Part shown: one piece after another, positions 35,922-44,402 of the stretch | How positions within the stretch are numbered: the stretch's first letter is position 1 | Layout: the number at the start of each line of letters is the position of its first letter | Source of the DNA: Hymenobacter cheonanensis | GTDB taxonomy: Bacteria; Bacteroidota; Bacteroidia; Cytophagales; Hymenobacteraceae | Length of the DNA stretch: 64,000 nucleotides | Assembly (NCBI RefSeq): GCF_030581075.1 | Contig: NZ_JAUQSW010000012.1 | Location: forward strand, 62,001 to 126,000 | Direction: 5' to 3' | The notes under the pieces: model-generated | What the model was told of the DNA's origin: nothing | What the model saw: only the letters and a program-made list of their open reading frames with translations | Databases searched by the model: none | Position numbers and translations under genes: made by a program

Positions 35922-36551
35922 ATGGCTTATAGCCTGCCGCTACTTGCCACCCTTGCCGAGCCCCTGGCCGCTAGCGGCCTCGCCGCCGATGCTGAGCTGA
36001 TAGCCCAGCTTCAGCAGGGCAGCGAGGCCGCGTTTCGCACGTTGGTGGCGCGCTTCCAGGACCGGGTGTACCGCACGGCGTATTCGCTGCTGCGCTCGGC
36101 CGAAGAGGCGGAGGACGTAGCGCAGGAAGTGTTTGTGGAGGTGTACCAAACCATTGGCCGGTTTCGGGGCGAGGCGGCGCTCAACACCTGGCTCTACCGG
36201 CTGGCCACCTCGCGGGCCTTGCAGCACCGGCGGCGCCAGCAGGCCCGCAAGCGCTTCGCGTTTTTCACCAGCCTGCTGGGCTTTGCCAACCAGGGGCTGC
36301 CCGAGCCGCCCGACCATGCCCACCCCCAGGCGCTGCTGGAAGGTGCGCAGCAGCTGCACCTGTTGCAGCTGCACATTGGCCGCCTGCCGGCCCAGCAGCA
36401 GGTGGCATTCACGCTGCGCCACGAGCAGGAGCTAAGCTACGAAGAAATAGCGGCCGTGCTCGGCACCACCGTGGCGGCCGTCGAGTCCTTGTTGTACCGG
36501 GCCCGGCACACACTACGCCAACACTTTCAGCCCCCTTCTCGCCATGTCTAA
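35922..36551 (+). CDS. ECF-type RNA polymerase sigma factor
   Basis: A 209-aa sigma factor of the extracytoplasmic-function class. Region 2 is VARFQDRVYRTAYSLLRSAEEAEDVAQEVFVEVYQ near residues 40-75, and region 4 is ELSYEEIAAVLGTTVAAVESLLYRARHTLRQ at the C-terminus. The start is ATG 35922 (MAYSLPLLATL); the open frame begins earlier but has no homology there. It overlaps the next gene by 8 bp, so the two are translationally coupled. The signal controlling it is unknown. Confidence 0.9.
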   Translation: MAYSLPLLATLAEPLAASGLAADAELIAQLQQGSEAAFRTLVARFQDRVYRTAYSLLRSAEEAEDVAQEVFVEVYQTIGRFRGEAALNTWLYRLATSRALQHRRRQQARKRFAFFTSLLGFANQGLPEPPDHAHPQALLEGAQQLHLLQLHIGRLPAQQQVAFTLRHEQELSYEEIAAVLGTTVAAVESLLYRARHTLRQHFQPPSRHV

Positions 36552-36828
36552 CTCTGCCCCGCGCCCCGGCTCCGATGAGGAGTGGCAGGCGCTGCTAGGC
36601 CAGCTGCGGCACCAGCCGCAGCCTAAGCCGTTCTTCTACGCGCGGGTGCACGCCCGCCTCAGTGCCACCCGGGCGCCCCGCGCCGGGCTGCCGGGCTGGG
36701 TGCGCCGCCCGGCCTACGCCGCCTTGCTAGGCGCCCTGCTACTGGCCGTGAGCGGTGATGGCGCGGCCCTGCGCGCCGCGCCGCCCGCCCGCCCGGCTGG
36801 CCCGGTGCCCCACGCCCTTACCCGCTAG
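36544..36828 (+). CDS. Small single-helix membrane protein, possible anti-sigma partner
   Basis: A 94-aa protein: a charged N-terminal half (DEEWQALLGQLRHQPQPKPF), then one hydrophobic helix (AYAALLGALLLAVSGDG) and a Pro/Ala-rich tail. The overlap with the sigma-factor gene and the cytoplasm-then-membrane layout suggest an anti-sigma factor, but it is far shorter than usual and has no zinc-binding HxxxCxxC motif. Role inferred from position only. Confidence 0.65.
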   Translation: MSNSAPRPGSDEEWQALLGQLRHQPQPKPFFYARVHARLSATRAPRAGLPGWVRRPAYAALLGALLLAVSGDGAALRAAPPARPAGPVPHALTR

Positions 36829-36890
36829 TTGATGGCCGGCCCGCAGGGCCGGCGCCGGCGGGCTTGCGAGCCGGGCGCCGCCGCCCGAAG

Positions 36891-36898
36891 TACCTTTG
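36891..36898 (+). promoter_or_regulatory. -7 element for lgt
   Basis: TACCTTTG matches TAnnTTTG, 24 bp before the lgt ATG. The nearest TTG upstream (36864-36866) is at slightly long spacing. Confidence 0.35.
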
Positions 36899-36922
36899 AT
36901 TCCTCTTTCTTTTTTGCTGCCC

Positions 36923-37927
36923 ATGACTGCACCGCTCGCTTACATTACTTGGAACGTCTCGCCCATCATTGCCGAAATCGGGCCGCTGCTGCTGCGCTGG
37001 TACGGCGTGCTGTTTGCGCTGGGCTTCGTTATCGGCTCGTTCGTGCTCACGCACATCTACAAAAGTGAGGGCGTGCGGCCGTACTGGGTCGATGTCATTA
37101 CCTTTTACATGGTGGTGGGCACGGTGCTGGGCGCGCGGCTAGGCCACGTTTTTTTCTACGACTGGGCCTCTTACCGGGAGCACCCGGGCGAGATTCTAAA
37201 AATCTGGCACGGTGGGCTGGCCTCGCACGGGGCCACCATTGGCATCTTGCTGGCGGTGTTCATTTTCAGCATCCGCAATAAGTTTGACTACCTCTGGGTG
37301 CTCGACCGCATCGTGATTGTGGTAGCTATCGGGGGCGCCTGCATCCGGCTGGGCAATCTTATGAACTCCGAAATAGTGGGTAAGCCCACCGATGCGCCTT
37401 GGGCCTTCGTATTTCCGCGCGATACCGAGCATCTGCAGGCGCCCGTGACGCCTCTGCCCGAAGGAGCGGCCCTAGTGCAGCGCAGCCGCCTGCCCAATGG
37501 CGAGGAGCAGACCCAAGTGCTGCCCGCCGGCACTGCGCCCACGCCCACCATGGAAATGGCCGTGCCCCGCCACCCCACCCAGATTTACGAGTCGCTGTTC
37601 TGCATTTTCCTGCTGGTACTGCTCTACGGGCTCTGGAACAAATACAAGGAGCGCACGCCGCGCGGCCTGCTCTTTGGCCTGTTTGTGGTGCTGCTGTTCA
37701 CCTTCCGCGTGCTGGTCGAGTACCTGAAAGAAAACCAGGTGTCGCAGGAGAGCGGCATTATTGCGCAGTACCACCTCAACATTGGGCAGCTCCTCAGCAT
37801 CCCGTTCATTCTCATTGGATTGTGGGTGCTGTTGCGCGCCGGCAAAGACCCTCAAAACCCCTACGGCTACGCCCCGCGCGACCTGGCCGAGGAAGAAGCC
37901 GCCGCCCGCGCCACGGCGGCCAAGTAG
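36923..37927 (+). CDS. lgt: Prolipoprotein diacylglyceryl transferase
   Basis: Inner-membrane enzyme that attaches diacylglycerol from phosphatidylglycerol to the lipobox cysteine of prolipoproteins. The 334-aa protein has several hydrophobic helices, the motif GGLASHGATIGI near residue 97, the Lgt signature IRLGNLMNSEIVGKPT near 140 and RHPTQIYESL near 215. A roughly 45-residue extension between the signature and the HPTQ motif is longer than in E. coli Lgt. The start is ATG 36923; a TTG 27 bp upstream coincides with the -7 box and is not used. Confidence 0.94.
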   Translation: MTAPLAYITWNVSPIIAEIGPLLLRWYGVLFALGFVIGSFVLTHIYKSEGVRPYWVDVITFYMVVGTVLGARLGHVFFYDWASYREHPGEILKIWHGGLASHGATIGILLAVFIFSIRNKFDYLWVLDRIVIVVAIGGACIRLGNLMNSEIVGKPTDAPWAFVFPRDTEHLQAPVTPLPEGAALVQRSRLPNGEEQTQVLPAGTAPTPTMEMAVPRHPTQIYESLFCIFLLVLLYGLWNKYKERTPRGLLFGLFVVLLFTFRVLVEYLKENQVSQESGIIAQYHLNIGQLLSIPFILIGLWVLLRAGKDPQNPYGYAPRDLAEEEAAARATAAK

Positions 37928-37958
37928 CAGCCATTAGCTAGCCCGCTTACCTAAGCAA

Positions 37959-37989
37959 AAGCCCGCTGCACTCGGTGTGCAGCGGGCTT
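37959..37989. terminator. lgt terminator (bidirectional)
   Basis: 13-bp perfect arms aagcccgctgcac / gtgcagcgggctt with a 5-nt loop and an AAAA/TTCTATTTT context. It is between the converging lgt and lipoprotein genes. Confidence 0.75.
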
Positions 37990-38017
37990 CTATTTTGTGG
38001 CCTTCGCTAGGGCTCGC

Positions 38018-38938
38018 CTACAAATCGAGTTCGTACACATCGCCCTGCTCGGTGGTGATGAGCAGCGTGTCCTGGTCTTTGAAGGCAGCGCCTTCGGTTT
38101 GGCCGGCGCCTTGCAGGCTCACGTGGCGCGGGGTCGCTTTCAGGATATCCGCCCACGAATTGCCATCCAGAATAAACAGCTCCTGGCGGGCCAGCAGCAC
38201 GAGGCGGTGCCCGTCGGGGGCGAGCGTAGCATCAGTCACTTCGCCCGGAATGGCGAGCTTGGTGAGGAGCCTGGCGGTGTAGCTGCCGGGCTGGTCGGGC
38301 ACCGTGTACACCTTGCACGTGCTCTGGGTAGCGCGGTCTTTGGTGAATAAGTACACCTGGCCATCGTGCCAGAGGCTGGCCTCGCAGTCGAAATTGCGCT
38401 CCTTTTTGCTGGGCGGAAACTCGGTCTGGTCGGGGTATTTGAAGTTGATTTTACCGACCTGGCCGGGCGTGGCGGGCCGAAAGCGCAGGATGGCCAGGTT
38501 CTGGCGGTCGGAGTTGTTGTTGCCGCAGTCGCCCATGTAGTAGTTGCCGCTTGGGTCGCGGCTCAGGCTTTCCCAGTCGTGGTTGGGCGCGCCCAGCGTA
38601 AACTGGCCCACCTGCTGGCCGGTGCCATCTACGCGCCACACGGTGGGCTGCTGGCCATCGTCGCCGAAGGTGAAATAAGTGCCCGCCTCGGGCGCTGCGC
38701 ACAGGCCCGAGCTTTCCAGAATGCCATCGGTGAGCTTGCCCACGCGGCGCAGGCCGTTGGCCTGGGCTTCGGCCTTGTCTTTTTTGTGGCCGCCTTTTTT
38801 GCCTTTTTTACCGGGCTTGGTCTGGGTCGTGGCCTGCGGCTGGTCGGTGGCGGCGTGGTCTTCGGCGGCCGAGGAGCACGCCGACGAGAGCAGCATAAAG
38901 CCCAGCATGGGGCGGATAAGGAGAGAGATACCTAGCAT
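38018..38938 (-). CDS. Lipoprotein with beta-propeller-like repeats, unknown function
   Basis: A 306-aa protein (or 296 aa if the ATG at 38908 is used). MLLSSACSS contains a lipobox with Cys at about residue 21. A Lys/Gly-rich linker (KPGKKGKKGGHKKDKAEA) follows, then a repetitive strand-rich domain with GTYFTFGDDGQQPTVWRVDG, WESLSRDPSGNYYMGDCGNN and LAPDGHRLVLLARQ. These resemble the blades of SdiA-regulated/esterase-like propellers. No active-site residues can be named. Likely periplasm-facing membrane lipoprotein. Confidence 0.7.
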   Translation of the reverse strand: MLGISLLIRPMLGFMLLSSACSSAAEDHAATDQPQATTQTKPGKKGKKGGHKKDKAEAQANGLRRVGKLTDGILESSGLCAAPEAGTYFTFGDDGQQPTVWRVDGTGQQVGQFTLGAPNHDWESLSRDPSGNYYMGDCGNNNSDRQNLAILRFRPATPGQVGKINFKYPDQTEFPPSKKERNFDCEASLWHDGQVYLFTKDRATQSTCKVYTVPDQPGSYTARLLTKLAIPGEVTDATLAPDGHRLVLLARQELFILDGNSWADILKATPRHVSLQGAGQTEGAAFKDQDTLLITTEQGDVYELDL

Positions 38939-38991
38939 AGGCCAGCTTGTACGGCAAAGCCTGGCCGCGCGGCTAGGCCCCGCGCGGCGGG

Positions 38992-39204
38992 CTAGGGCAC
39001 CGGGTCATAGCCGTGCCCGCCCCAGGGGTGGCACCGGCCTATGCGCCGCAGCGCCAGCCGCCCGCCCCGCCACGCGCCATACTTGGCAATGGCCTCGGCC
39101 GCGTAGGCCGAGCATGTGGGCGTGTAGCGGCAGCTGGGCGGCGTGAGCGGCGAAACAAAGAGCTGGTAAAACCGCACCAGCAGCAGCAACAGGCGGCGGA
39201 ACAT
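38992..39204 (-). CDS. yidD: Membrane protein insertion efficiency factor YidD
   Basis: A 70-aa protein that assists YidC-dependent membrane insertion. It is recognised by LVRFYQLFVSPLTPPSCRYTPTCSAYAAEAIAKYG and the C-terminal RCHPWGGHGYDPVP, with the three conserved cysteines. It is away from rnpA/yidC, where it sits in many bacteria. Start ATG 39204. Confidence 0.94.
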   Translation of the reverse strand: MFRRLLLLLVRFYQLFVSPLTPPSCRYTPTCSAYAAEAIAKYGAWRGGRLALRRIGRCHPWGGHGYDPVP

Positions 39205-39327
39205 ATTATAAAAAGGCTGGAGCTAGGGGGCAAAGTTCGCCCCCACCGGGCAAACCGGCAGCGCCGGCCTGCCGAAGCTGGCAAGCCGGTTATTTCACCA
39301 GATATTGCAAGAATAATTTCCTGCTAC

Positions 39328-40500
39328 ATGCTCGATACGCTTACCGATATCCGCCAGCGCCTGCGCAACAAAGACTATCACAACGAGGAACATGTGCGCC
39401 TGGCCCTAGTGGCGCGCATTGTGCAGCAGCTGGGCTGGGATATCTGGAACCCGCGCGAGGTGTATGCCGAGTTTAAAGCCACCCGCAAGGAAGACCACAC
39501 GCGGGTAGACCTGGCGCTGTTCACGCATGATTTTGAGGCCACTACCATCTTTATTGAATGCAAGGGCGTGGGCGGCTTCGCCAAAGACCTGGCCGCGGTG
39601 GAGAAGCAGCTGCGCGACTACAACCGCGACCATACGGCGCTTTTTACGCTCATCACCGACGGCCGGCACTGGCGGTTTTATTATTCTTTCACGAGTGGCG
39701 AGTTCAAAGACAAGCTGTTCTGCAAGTTTGACTTGCTCACCGACGACCTGGAAGAAGTAGCGGCTTATTTTGACACCTTCCTGCACCGCGACAATATCAG
39801 CAACCACAGCGCCCGCCACAAAGCCGAAGCATACCTGACACTCGGTAAAAAGGAGCGCGCGATGCAGGATGTGCTGCCCGACGCGCAAAAGCTCGTGTCG
39901 CAGCCGCCCTTCCCGTCTTTGCCGCAGGCGATGGTGCAGCTGCTAGCCGCCAAGATTCTGACTATCACGGTGCACGAAGCGCAGGATTTTTTATCGGGCA
40001 ATACCCTGCGGCCCGCCGCGCCCAGTCCATCGATAGATGTTCCGCCAGCCGCTTTACCCCCCCCGGCGCCAGCGCGCAAACCCCGGCGGGTGGCGGCGGT
40101 CCCGCTGCCGGCCGCCGCGCCGGTTGTAACCGAGCCCCTGGTTGCTTTAGCAGCGCCCGGCGCGCCCACCTTTGTCTTGGCGCGGCCTAAGGCCGGTTTT
40201 CGGGCCGTAGCGCAGTGGCTACCCGCTGGCACCATGCGGGTGCTGGCGGGCTCCACGGCCGGCCAGGCCAGCGGCAGCTTTAGCGCAGCGGGCCAGCGGC
40301 TGCGGCAGCACCTAGTCGAAACGGGCGTTTTGCGGCCCCACGAAGGCCTGCTACGCTTTGCCCAAGACTACGAGTTCGACTCGCCTAACCGCGCGGCCGA
40401 GGCTATATGCGGTGGCTCGGTAAACGCCCGCATTGCCTGGCTCGAAGCAGCGAGTGGCCAAACGCTGGGAAGCTACCTGGCGGGCCTGGCCTCCGAGTAG
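39328..40500 (+). CDS. Orphan nuclease: type I restriction HsdR N-terminal-like domain with DUF4357
   Basis: A 390-aa protein. Residues 1-150 resemble the PD-(D/E)XK domain of type I restriction subunit HsdR, with Asp61 (RVDLALF) and Glu77-x-Lys79 (IFIECKG) as the likely catalytic set. A Pro/Ala-rich linker (about 230-300) follows. The C-terminal 90 residues (LRPHEGLLRFAQDYEFDSPN, then AICGGSVNARIAWL) look like DUF4357. No methylase, specificity subunit or helicase motor is present. Such proteins are often annotated as type I restriction endonuclease-like; a repair or defence role is possible. The start is ATG 39328, after a longer open frame without homology. Confidence 0.8.
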   Translation: MLDTLTDIRQRLRNKDYHNEEHVRLALVARIVQQLGWDIWNPREVYAEFKATRKEDHTRVDLALFTHDFEATTIFIECKGVGGFAKDLAAVEKQLRDYNRDHTALFTLITDGRHWRFYYSFTSGEFKDKLFCKFDLLTDDLEEVAAYFDTFLHRDNISNHSARHKAEAYLTLGKKERAMQDVLPDAQKLVSQPPFPSLPQAMVQLLAAKILTITVHEAQDFLSGNTLRPAAPSPSIDVPPAALPPPAPARKPRRVAAVPLPAAAPVVTEPLVALAAPGAPTFVLARPKAGFRAVAQWLPAGTMRVLAGSTAGQASGSFSAAGQRLRQHLVETGVLRPHEGLLRFAQDYEFDSPNRAAEAICGGSVNARIAWLEAASGQTLGSYLAGLASE

Positions 40501-40741
40501 GCAGTTCTGGGCCGCGCGGTGCTGCCCGCTACCAGGCCGCACTAAAAGCACTGGATTACGTCGGGCTCTGCCATTGCTTTTCCGCTCATCCGGCAATAAG
40601 TCGGCAAGCGTGCTTGGCAGCAGTGGCCAAGTGTCAAGCTCTTTCAGCAAGTAATTGATTGAAAATAAATTTAATCTTATACTTTAGTCTCCTACCAATA
40701 CCAGGCTTATATTTCGGCTTTTCCTGCTAGTGGAAGTGCCT

Positions 40742-41644
40742 ATGGCCAAGCGTTTACTCTTTTTCCTATTCTTACTAGGCGGGTTTTCGCTGGCCGGGCG
40801 GGCCCAGGGCAACGGCCCGGCCGGGCACGGCGGGCGTGCCCTGGCTCTGGGCAATGCCTCAGCCACGCTGGCTGGCGAGGTGTGGGCCGTGGCCAATAAC
40901 CCGGCCGGGCTGGGCAGCATCACCCGGCCCACGGCGGGCCTTTATTTCGAAAACCGCTACCTCATTCCGAGCCTCAACTTGGCGGCCGTGGCCGTGGCCC
41001 TGCCGCTGGGCGAGGTGGAGCCGGCCGCCGCCAGCCTGCCCGCCCGGGCTAGCCGGGGCGTGGTGGGCGTAGAGGCCCAACGCTTTGGTGGCGTGCTGTA
41101 TAGCGAGGTACGCCTGGGCGTGGCCTATGGCTACCGGCTGGGCGTAGTGAGCGTAGGCGGCCGGCTCGATGCGCTGCAGGTGAGCTTTCAGGACCTGGGC
41201 AGCCGCCGGGTGCTGGCGGCCTCGCTGGGCGGGCAGGCCGATATTTTGCCGCAGCGCCTCACGCTGGGCGTGCACCTCTACAACCTCACGCAAGCGCGCC
41301 TCGCCGACTACCAGGACGAGCGCGTGCCCACCGTGCTGCGCGCCGGGCTAGCCTACCGCGCCGGCCGGCAGGTGCTGCTGCTGGCCGAAGCCGAAAAGGA
41401 TGTGGAGCGCGACGCGGGCCTGAAAGCGGGTATTGAATACCAGCCAGTGCCGGCCGTGGCGGTGCGCCTGGGCTACGCCAGCCTGAGCCAGCAGACCACG
41501 GGCGGCGTGGGCGTGCGGGCCGGCAATTTTCAGCTCGACTACGCGGCCGGCTGGCACGTGGCGCTGGGCCTGAGCCAGTATTTCAGCCTGGGCTGGCAGT
41601 GGGGCTCGGCGGCGGCTGTCGCCGAAACGCAGGTGCCGAAATGA
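40742..41644 (+). CDS. PorV/PorQ-like outer-membrane barrel protein
   Basis: A 300-aa protein with signal peptide MAKRLLFFLFLLGGFSLAGR. The GHGGRALALGNASATLAGEV and NNPAGLGSI stretches open the barrel of the PorV/PorQ (UPF0164-type) family. The rest alternates strands with Tyr/Phe at the ends and finishes with an aromatic-rich strand. Members include T9SS accessory proteins, but this one is not clearly PorV or PorQ itself. The stop overlaps the start of the next gene (ATGA), so the pair forms one unit with the interrupted helix-hairpin-helix gene. Start ATG 40742. Confidence 0.78.
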   Translation: MAKRLLFFLFLLGGFSLAGRAQGNGPAGHGGRALALGNASATLAGEVWAVANNPAGLGSITRPTAGLYFENRYLIPSLNLAAVAVALPLGEVEPAAASLPARASRGVVGVEAQRFGGVLYSEVRLGVAYGYRLGVVSVGGRLDALQVSFQDLGSRRVLAASLGGQADILPQRLTLGVHLYNLTQARLADYQDERVPTVLRAGLAYRAGRQVLLLAEAEKDVERDAGLKAGIEYQPVPAVAVRLGYASLSQQTTGGVGVRAGNFQLDYAAGWHVALGLSQYFSLGWQWGSAAAVAETQVPK

Positions 41645-43167
41645 AGCGGGCTGCCTCGTGTGGCTTCGCGGCAGCCACGCTCGTGCTAGGCTTGGCGGGC
41701 CTGCTAGTTCCGAGCGGCGCCCGGGCCCAGGAGTTTCCGCGCCGGGCGCCCGCGCTCGACCGGCTGGCGCAGGAGTTATTTGCCGAAATTCAGTCGGACC
41801 AGATTCCCTACGAGGACCTCTATGGCACGCTGCTGAATTTGTACCAGTCGCCGCTCAACCTCAACACGGCTAGCCCCGAAGAGCTGCGCGCCCTGCCCCT
41901 ACTGACTGAAAAGCAGGTAGCCGCTCTATTGAAATACCGCCAGGCCAACGGCCCGCTGCTGAGCCTCTACGAGCTGCAAGCCGTGCCCGAGTGGGAAGTG
42001 CGCACCATCGAGCGCGTGGCCCCCTTCGTGACGGTGGCCAACCCTAGCCCCAACTCGGCGCGCGGCCCGCTGTGGCAACGCATCAAAAATGAAGAGAATA
42101 ATGCCGTGCTACTGCGCTACGAGCGGGTGCTGCAGCAGCGCAAAGGCTACTCGGCAGTTGATACCTTTCAGGGCCGGCCCACGCTGCGCTACCTGGGCTC
42201 GCCCGATGCCCTGGCCCTGCGCTACCGCGTGAGCCACGCCCACGATTTCAGCCTGGGCTTTACGGCCGAGAAAGACGCGGGCGAGCCATTGGCCTGGCGG
42301 CCGGGCCAGAACCAGTTCGGGCCCGATTTCTTATCGGCCCACTTCGTGCTGCACGAGCAGGGGCGGCTGAAAACGCTGGCGCTGGACGATTACCAATTGC
42401 AATTCGGGCAGGGGCTTTTACTGTCGTCGGGGCTAGCCCAAGGCAAAGGCGCCGAAACCATAACCAACCTGCGCCGGGCCTCGCTAGGGGTGCGGCCCTA
42501 CGCGGCGCTGCTCGAAAACACGTTTTTTCGGGGCGCGGCAGCCACCTACCGGCTCACGCCGCGCTGGGAAGCCACGGCCTTCGCCTCGCGCAAGAACATT
42601 GATGCCAATGCCCAGCTGGCCACCGACTCGCTGGCGCAGTTTGATGAGTTTAGCAGCAGCCTGCTGCTGACCGGCCTGCACCGCACGGCCACCGAAATTG
42701 CCAACCGCCAGCGCCTGAGTGAAACCGTGGGCGGCGGCCACCTCGGCTATCTCAGCGCCGATGGCAACCTGGCGCTGGGCTTCACGGCGGTGGGCACGCA
42801 CTACGGCATGGCCTTTCAGAAGCGCAGCGAGCCCTACAATCGCTACGAATTCAACGGTCAGAACAACCTGGCTTTTGGAGCGCACTACAGCTACGGCTGG
42901 CGCAACCTGCTGCTTTTTGGCGAGAGTGGGCGCAGCAGCGGCGGCGGCCTGGGCACCGTGAATGGCCTGCTGGCCAGCCTGGGGCCTAGCGTAGACGCCT
43001 CGGTACTTGTACGCCATTACGATGCTGATTTTCACGCTTTTTACGGCAATGCGCTGAGCGAAAACACCCGCAACATTAACGAGAGCGGCTTTTATGTGGG
43101 GCTGAAGGTGCGCCCGCTAGCCCGCTGGGAAGTGTCGCAAGTTACGTGGAATAACCTTTATACCTAG
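41641..43167 (+). pseudogene. Helix-hairpin-helix outer-membrane barrel protein, N-terminal part (interrupted by the mobile element)
   Basis: Begins with signal peptide MKRAASCGFAAATLVLGLAG. A ComEA-type helix-hairpin-helix domain follows (NLNTASPEELRALPLLTEKQ, YRQANGPLLSLYELQAV, about residues 75-140), then a long strand-rich barrel. The reading frame runs to 43167, but the last seven codons (W-N-N-L-Y-T-stop) belong to the inserted element. The host sequence ends at the ACG codon 43144-43146, and the missing C-terminus is found at 56275-56916. Joined, they give about 715 aa, a plausible length for this Bacteroidota family. The truncated product lacks its last barrel strands and is probably non-functional. 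Confidence 0.88.
43141..43154 (+). repeat. Left terminal inverted repeat of the mobile element
   Basis: GTTACGTGGAATAA. It matches the reverse complement of 56260-56273 at 13 of 14 positions. The host-element junction falls inside it, so the outer bases may be crossover core. Confidence 0.75.
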
Positions 43168-43376
43168 CTTGAGAGAAGTTAACCTTGTGCCTATATAAAC
43201 ACAGGTTTTCTCCCCTCACTCTCAGCCCTTGCGCTTACAGAGTACAAATTACTTGTTTTTCACACCCAATCCTTGATTCTATATAATAACACTGTTTTCC
43301 AGTATTTTATCTTAATAAAAATTAAACTTATATTACATGCATTATAACGGTAAAGTACACCTTTATTTTGCATCTT

Positions 43377-44402
43377 ATGAAACAGACTCTCCAAGAGCGA
43401 TTCCCTAGATTATTTCTTCATCCTCAACTGAGCAAGTGGCTGACTATACAGTTCCATCAGGGGCTAGCTCCCGCCACGATTGATGCCTATGCACGGGCGC
43501 TGCTGGATTATGCTGATTTCTGCCGATCACTTGAGGTGGATTTCTCCGTAGCTCAACGCGAGCATATTGCTGCCTACGTGCATAATATGGCTTCAAGGCC
43601 GGTTGGAAAAGGGGGCGTTCAGCAAGGCCTTGCCAATGCTACAATGCGGCAACGACTGGTAGCTGTGCGTTTATGTTACGATTATCTGGTAGAAGAGCAG
43701 CTACGTGACGATAACCCTATCAAGCGCGGTGTTTACACAGTTAATAAAGGCTTCGCCGGTTCCCGCAGGGGCTTGCTACCTCATCATAAGCGACTCCCCT
43801 GGATTCCGGACGAGGAACAATGGCAGAACATCGTAACCGCTACAGATGTGGAGCCATTACGTAACCGCCTGATGCTGGCGCTGGCTTATGACGGGGCGTT
43901 GCGCCGGGAAGAACTCTGCCTGCTCCATACAGGTGACTTCGACATCCCTTACCGGCTGATTACACTACGGGCAGAAACCAGCAAGACCCGCCGTAGCCGG
44001 GTAGTACATTATTCAGAAGCAACCGGCCAGCTCTATGCTATGTACCTGCGCCAGCGATTTAAAACAACCAAACAAGGTGGGCTGCTTTTTCTATCTGAAT
44101 CACATCGGAATGAGGGCAGCCCGCTGACCAAATGGACATGGTCGAAGGTTGTGCATGCAATAGCTGCCCGTGCCGGAGTATCACAATTCACTACCCACAC
44201 CCTACGGCATCTGCGCCTGACAGACTTGGCCCGCGCAGGCCTGGAGCTACATGAAATCGCAACATTTGCCGGACACAAGTCATTGGATACCACTACTTTA
44301 TATATCCATCTGAGTGGCCGCGAACTGGCCGATAAAGTATCTAAAGGTATGAATGCCATCCACATCTGGCGGACTGCAACTATAAATAATCTACCATTAT
44401 GA
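43377..44402 (+). CDS. Tyrosine recombinase, TnpA-like
   Basis: A 341-aa integrase of the tyrosine recombinase family. It has an N-terminal SAM-like core-binding domain (about 14-120) and a catalytic domain with Arg176 (YDGALRREEL), Lys203 (TSKTRRSR), His274-x-x-Arg277 (FTTHTLRHLR), His300 (FAGHKSLDTT) and the nucleophile Tyr309 (TLYIHLSGR). All catalytic residues are present, so it should be active. The first ATG is 43377; a TTG nine bases earlier is also open. The stop overlaps the next gene start (ATGA), so both recombinases are coupled, as in Tn554-type elements. Confidence 0.93.
   Translation: MKQTLQERFPRLFLHPQLSKWLTIQFHQGLAPATIDAYARALLDYADFCRSLEVDFSVAQREHIAAYVHNMASRPVGKGGVQQGLANATMRQRLVAVRLCYDYLVEEQLRDDNPIKRGVYTVNKGFAGSRRGLLPHHKRLPWIPDEEQWQNIVTATDVEPLRNRLMLALAYDGALRREELCLLHTGDFDIPYRLITLRAETSKTRRSRVVHYSEATGQLYAMYLRQRFKTTKQGGLLFLSESHRNEGSPLTKWTWSKVVHAIAARAGVSQFTTHTLRHLRLTDLARAGLELHEIATFAGHKSLDTTTLYIHLSGRELADKVSKGMNAIHIWRTATINNLPL

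Noticed and set aside
41641..43167. Intact 508-aa protein
   Set aside because: Its last codons come from the element, and the matching C-terminal barrel lies at 56275-56916.
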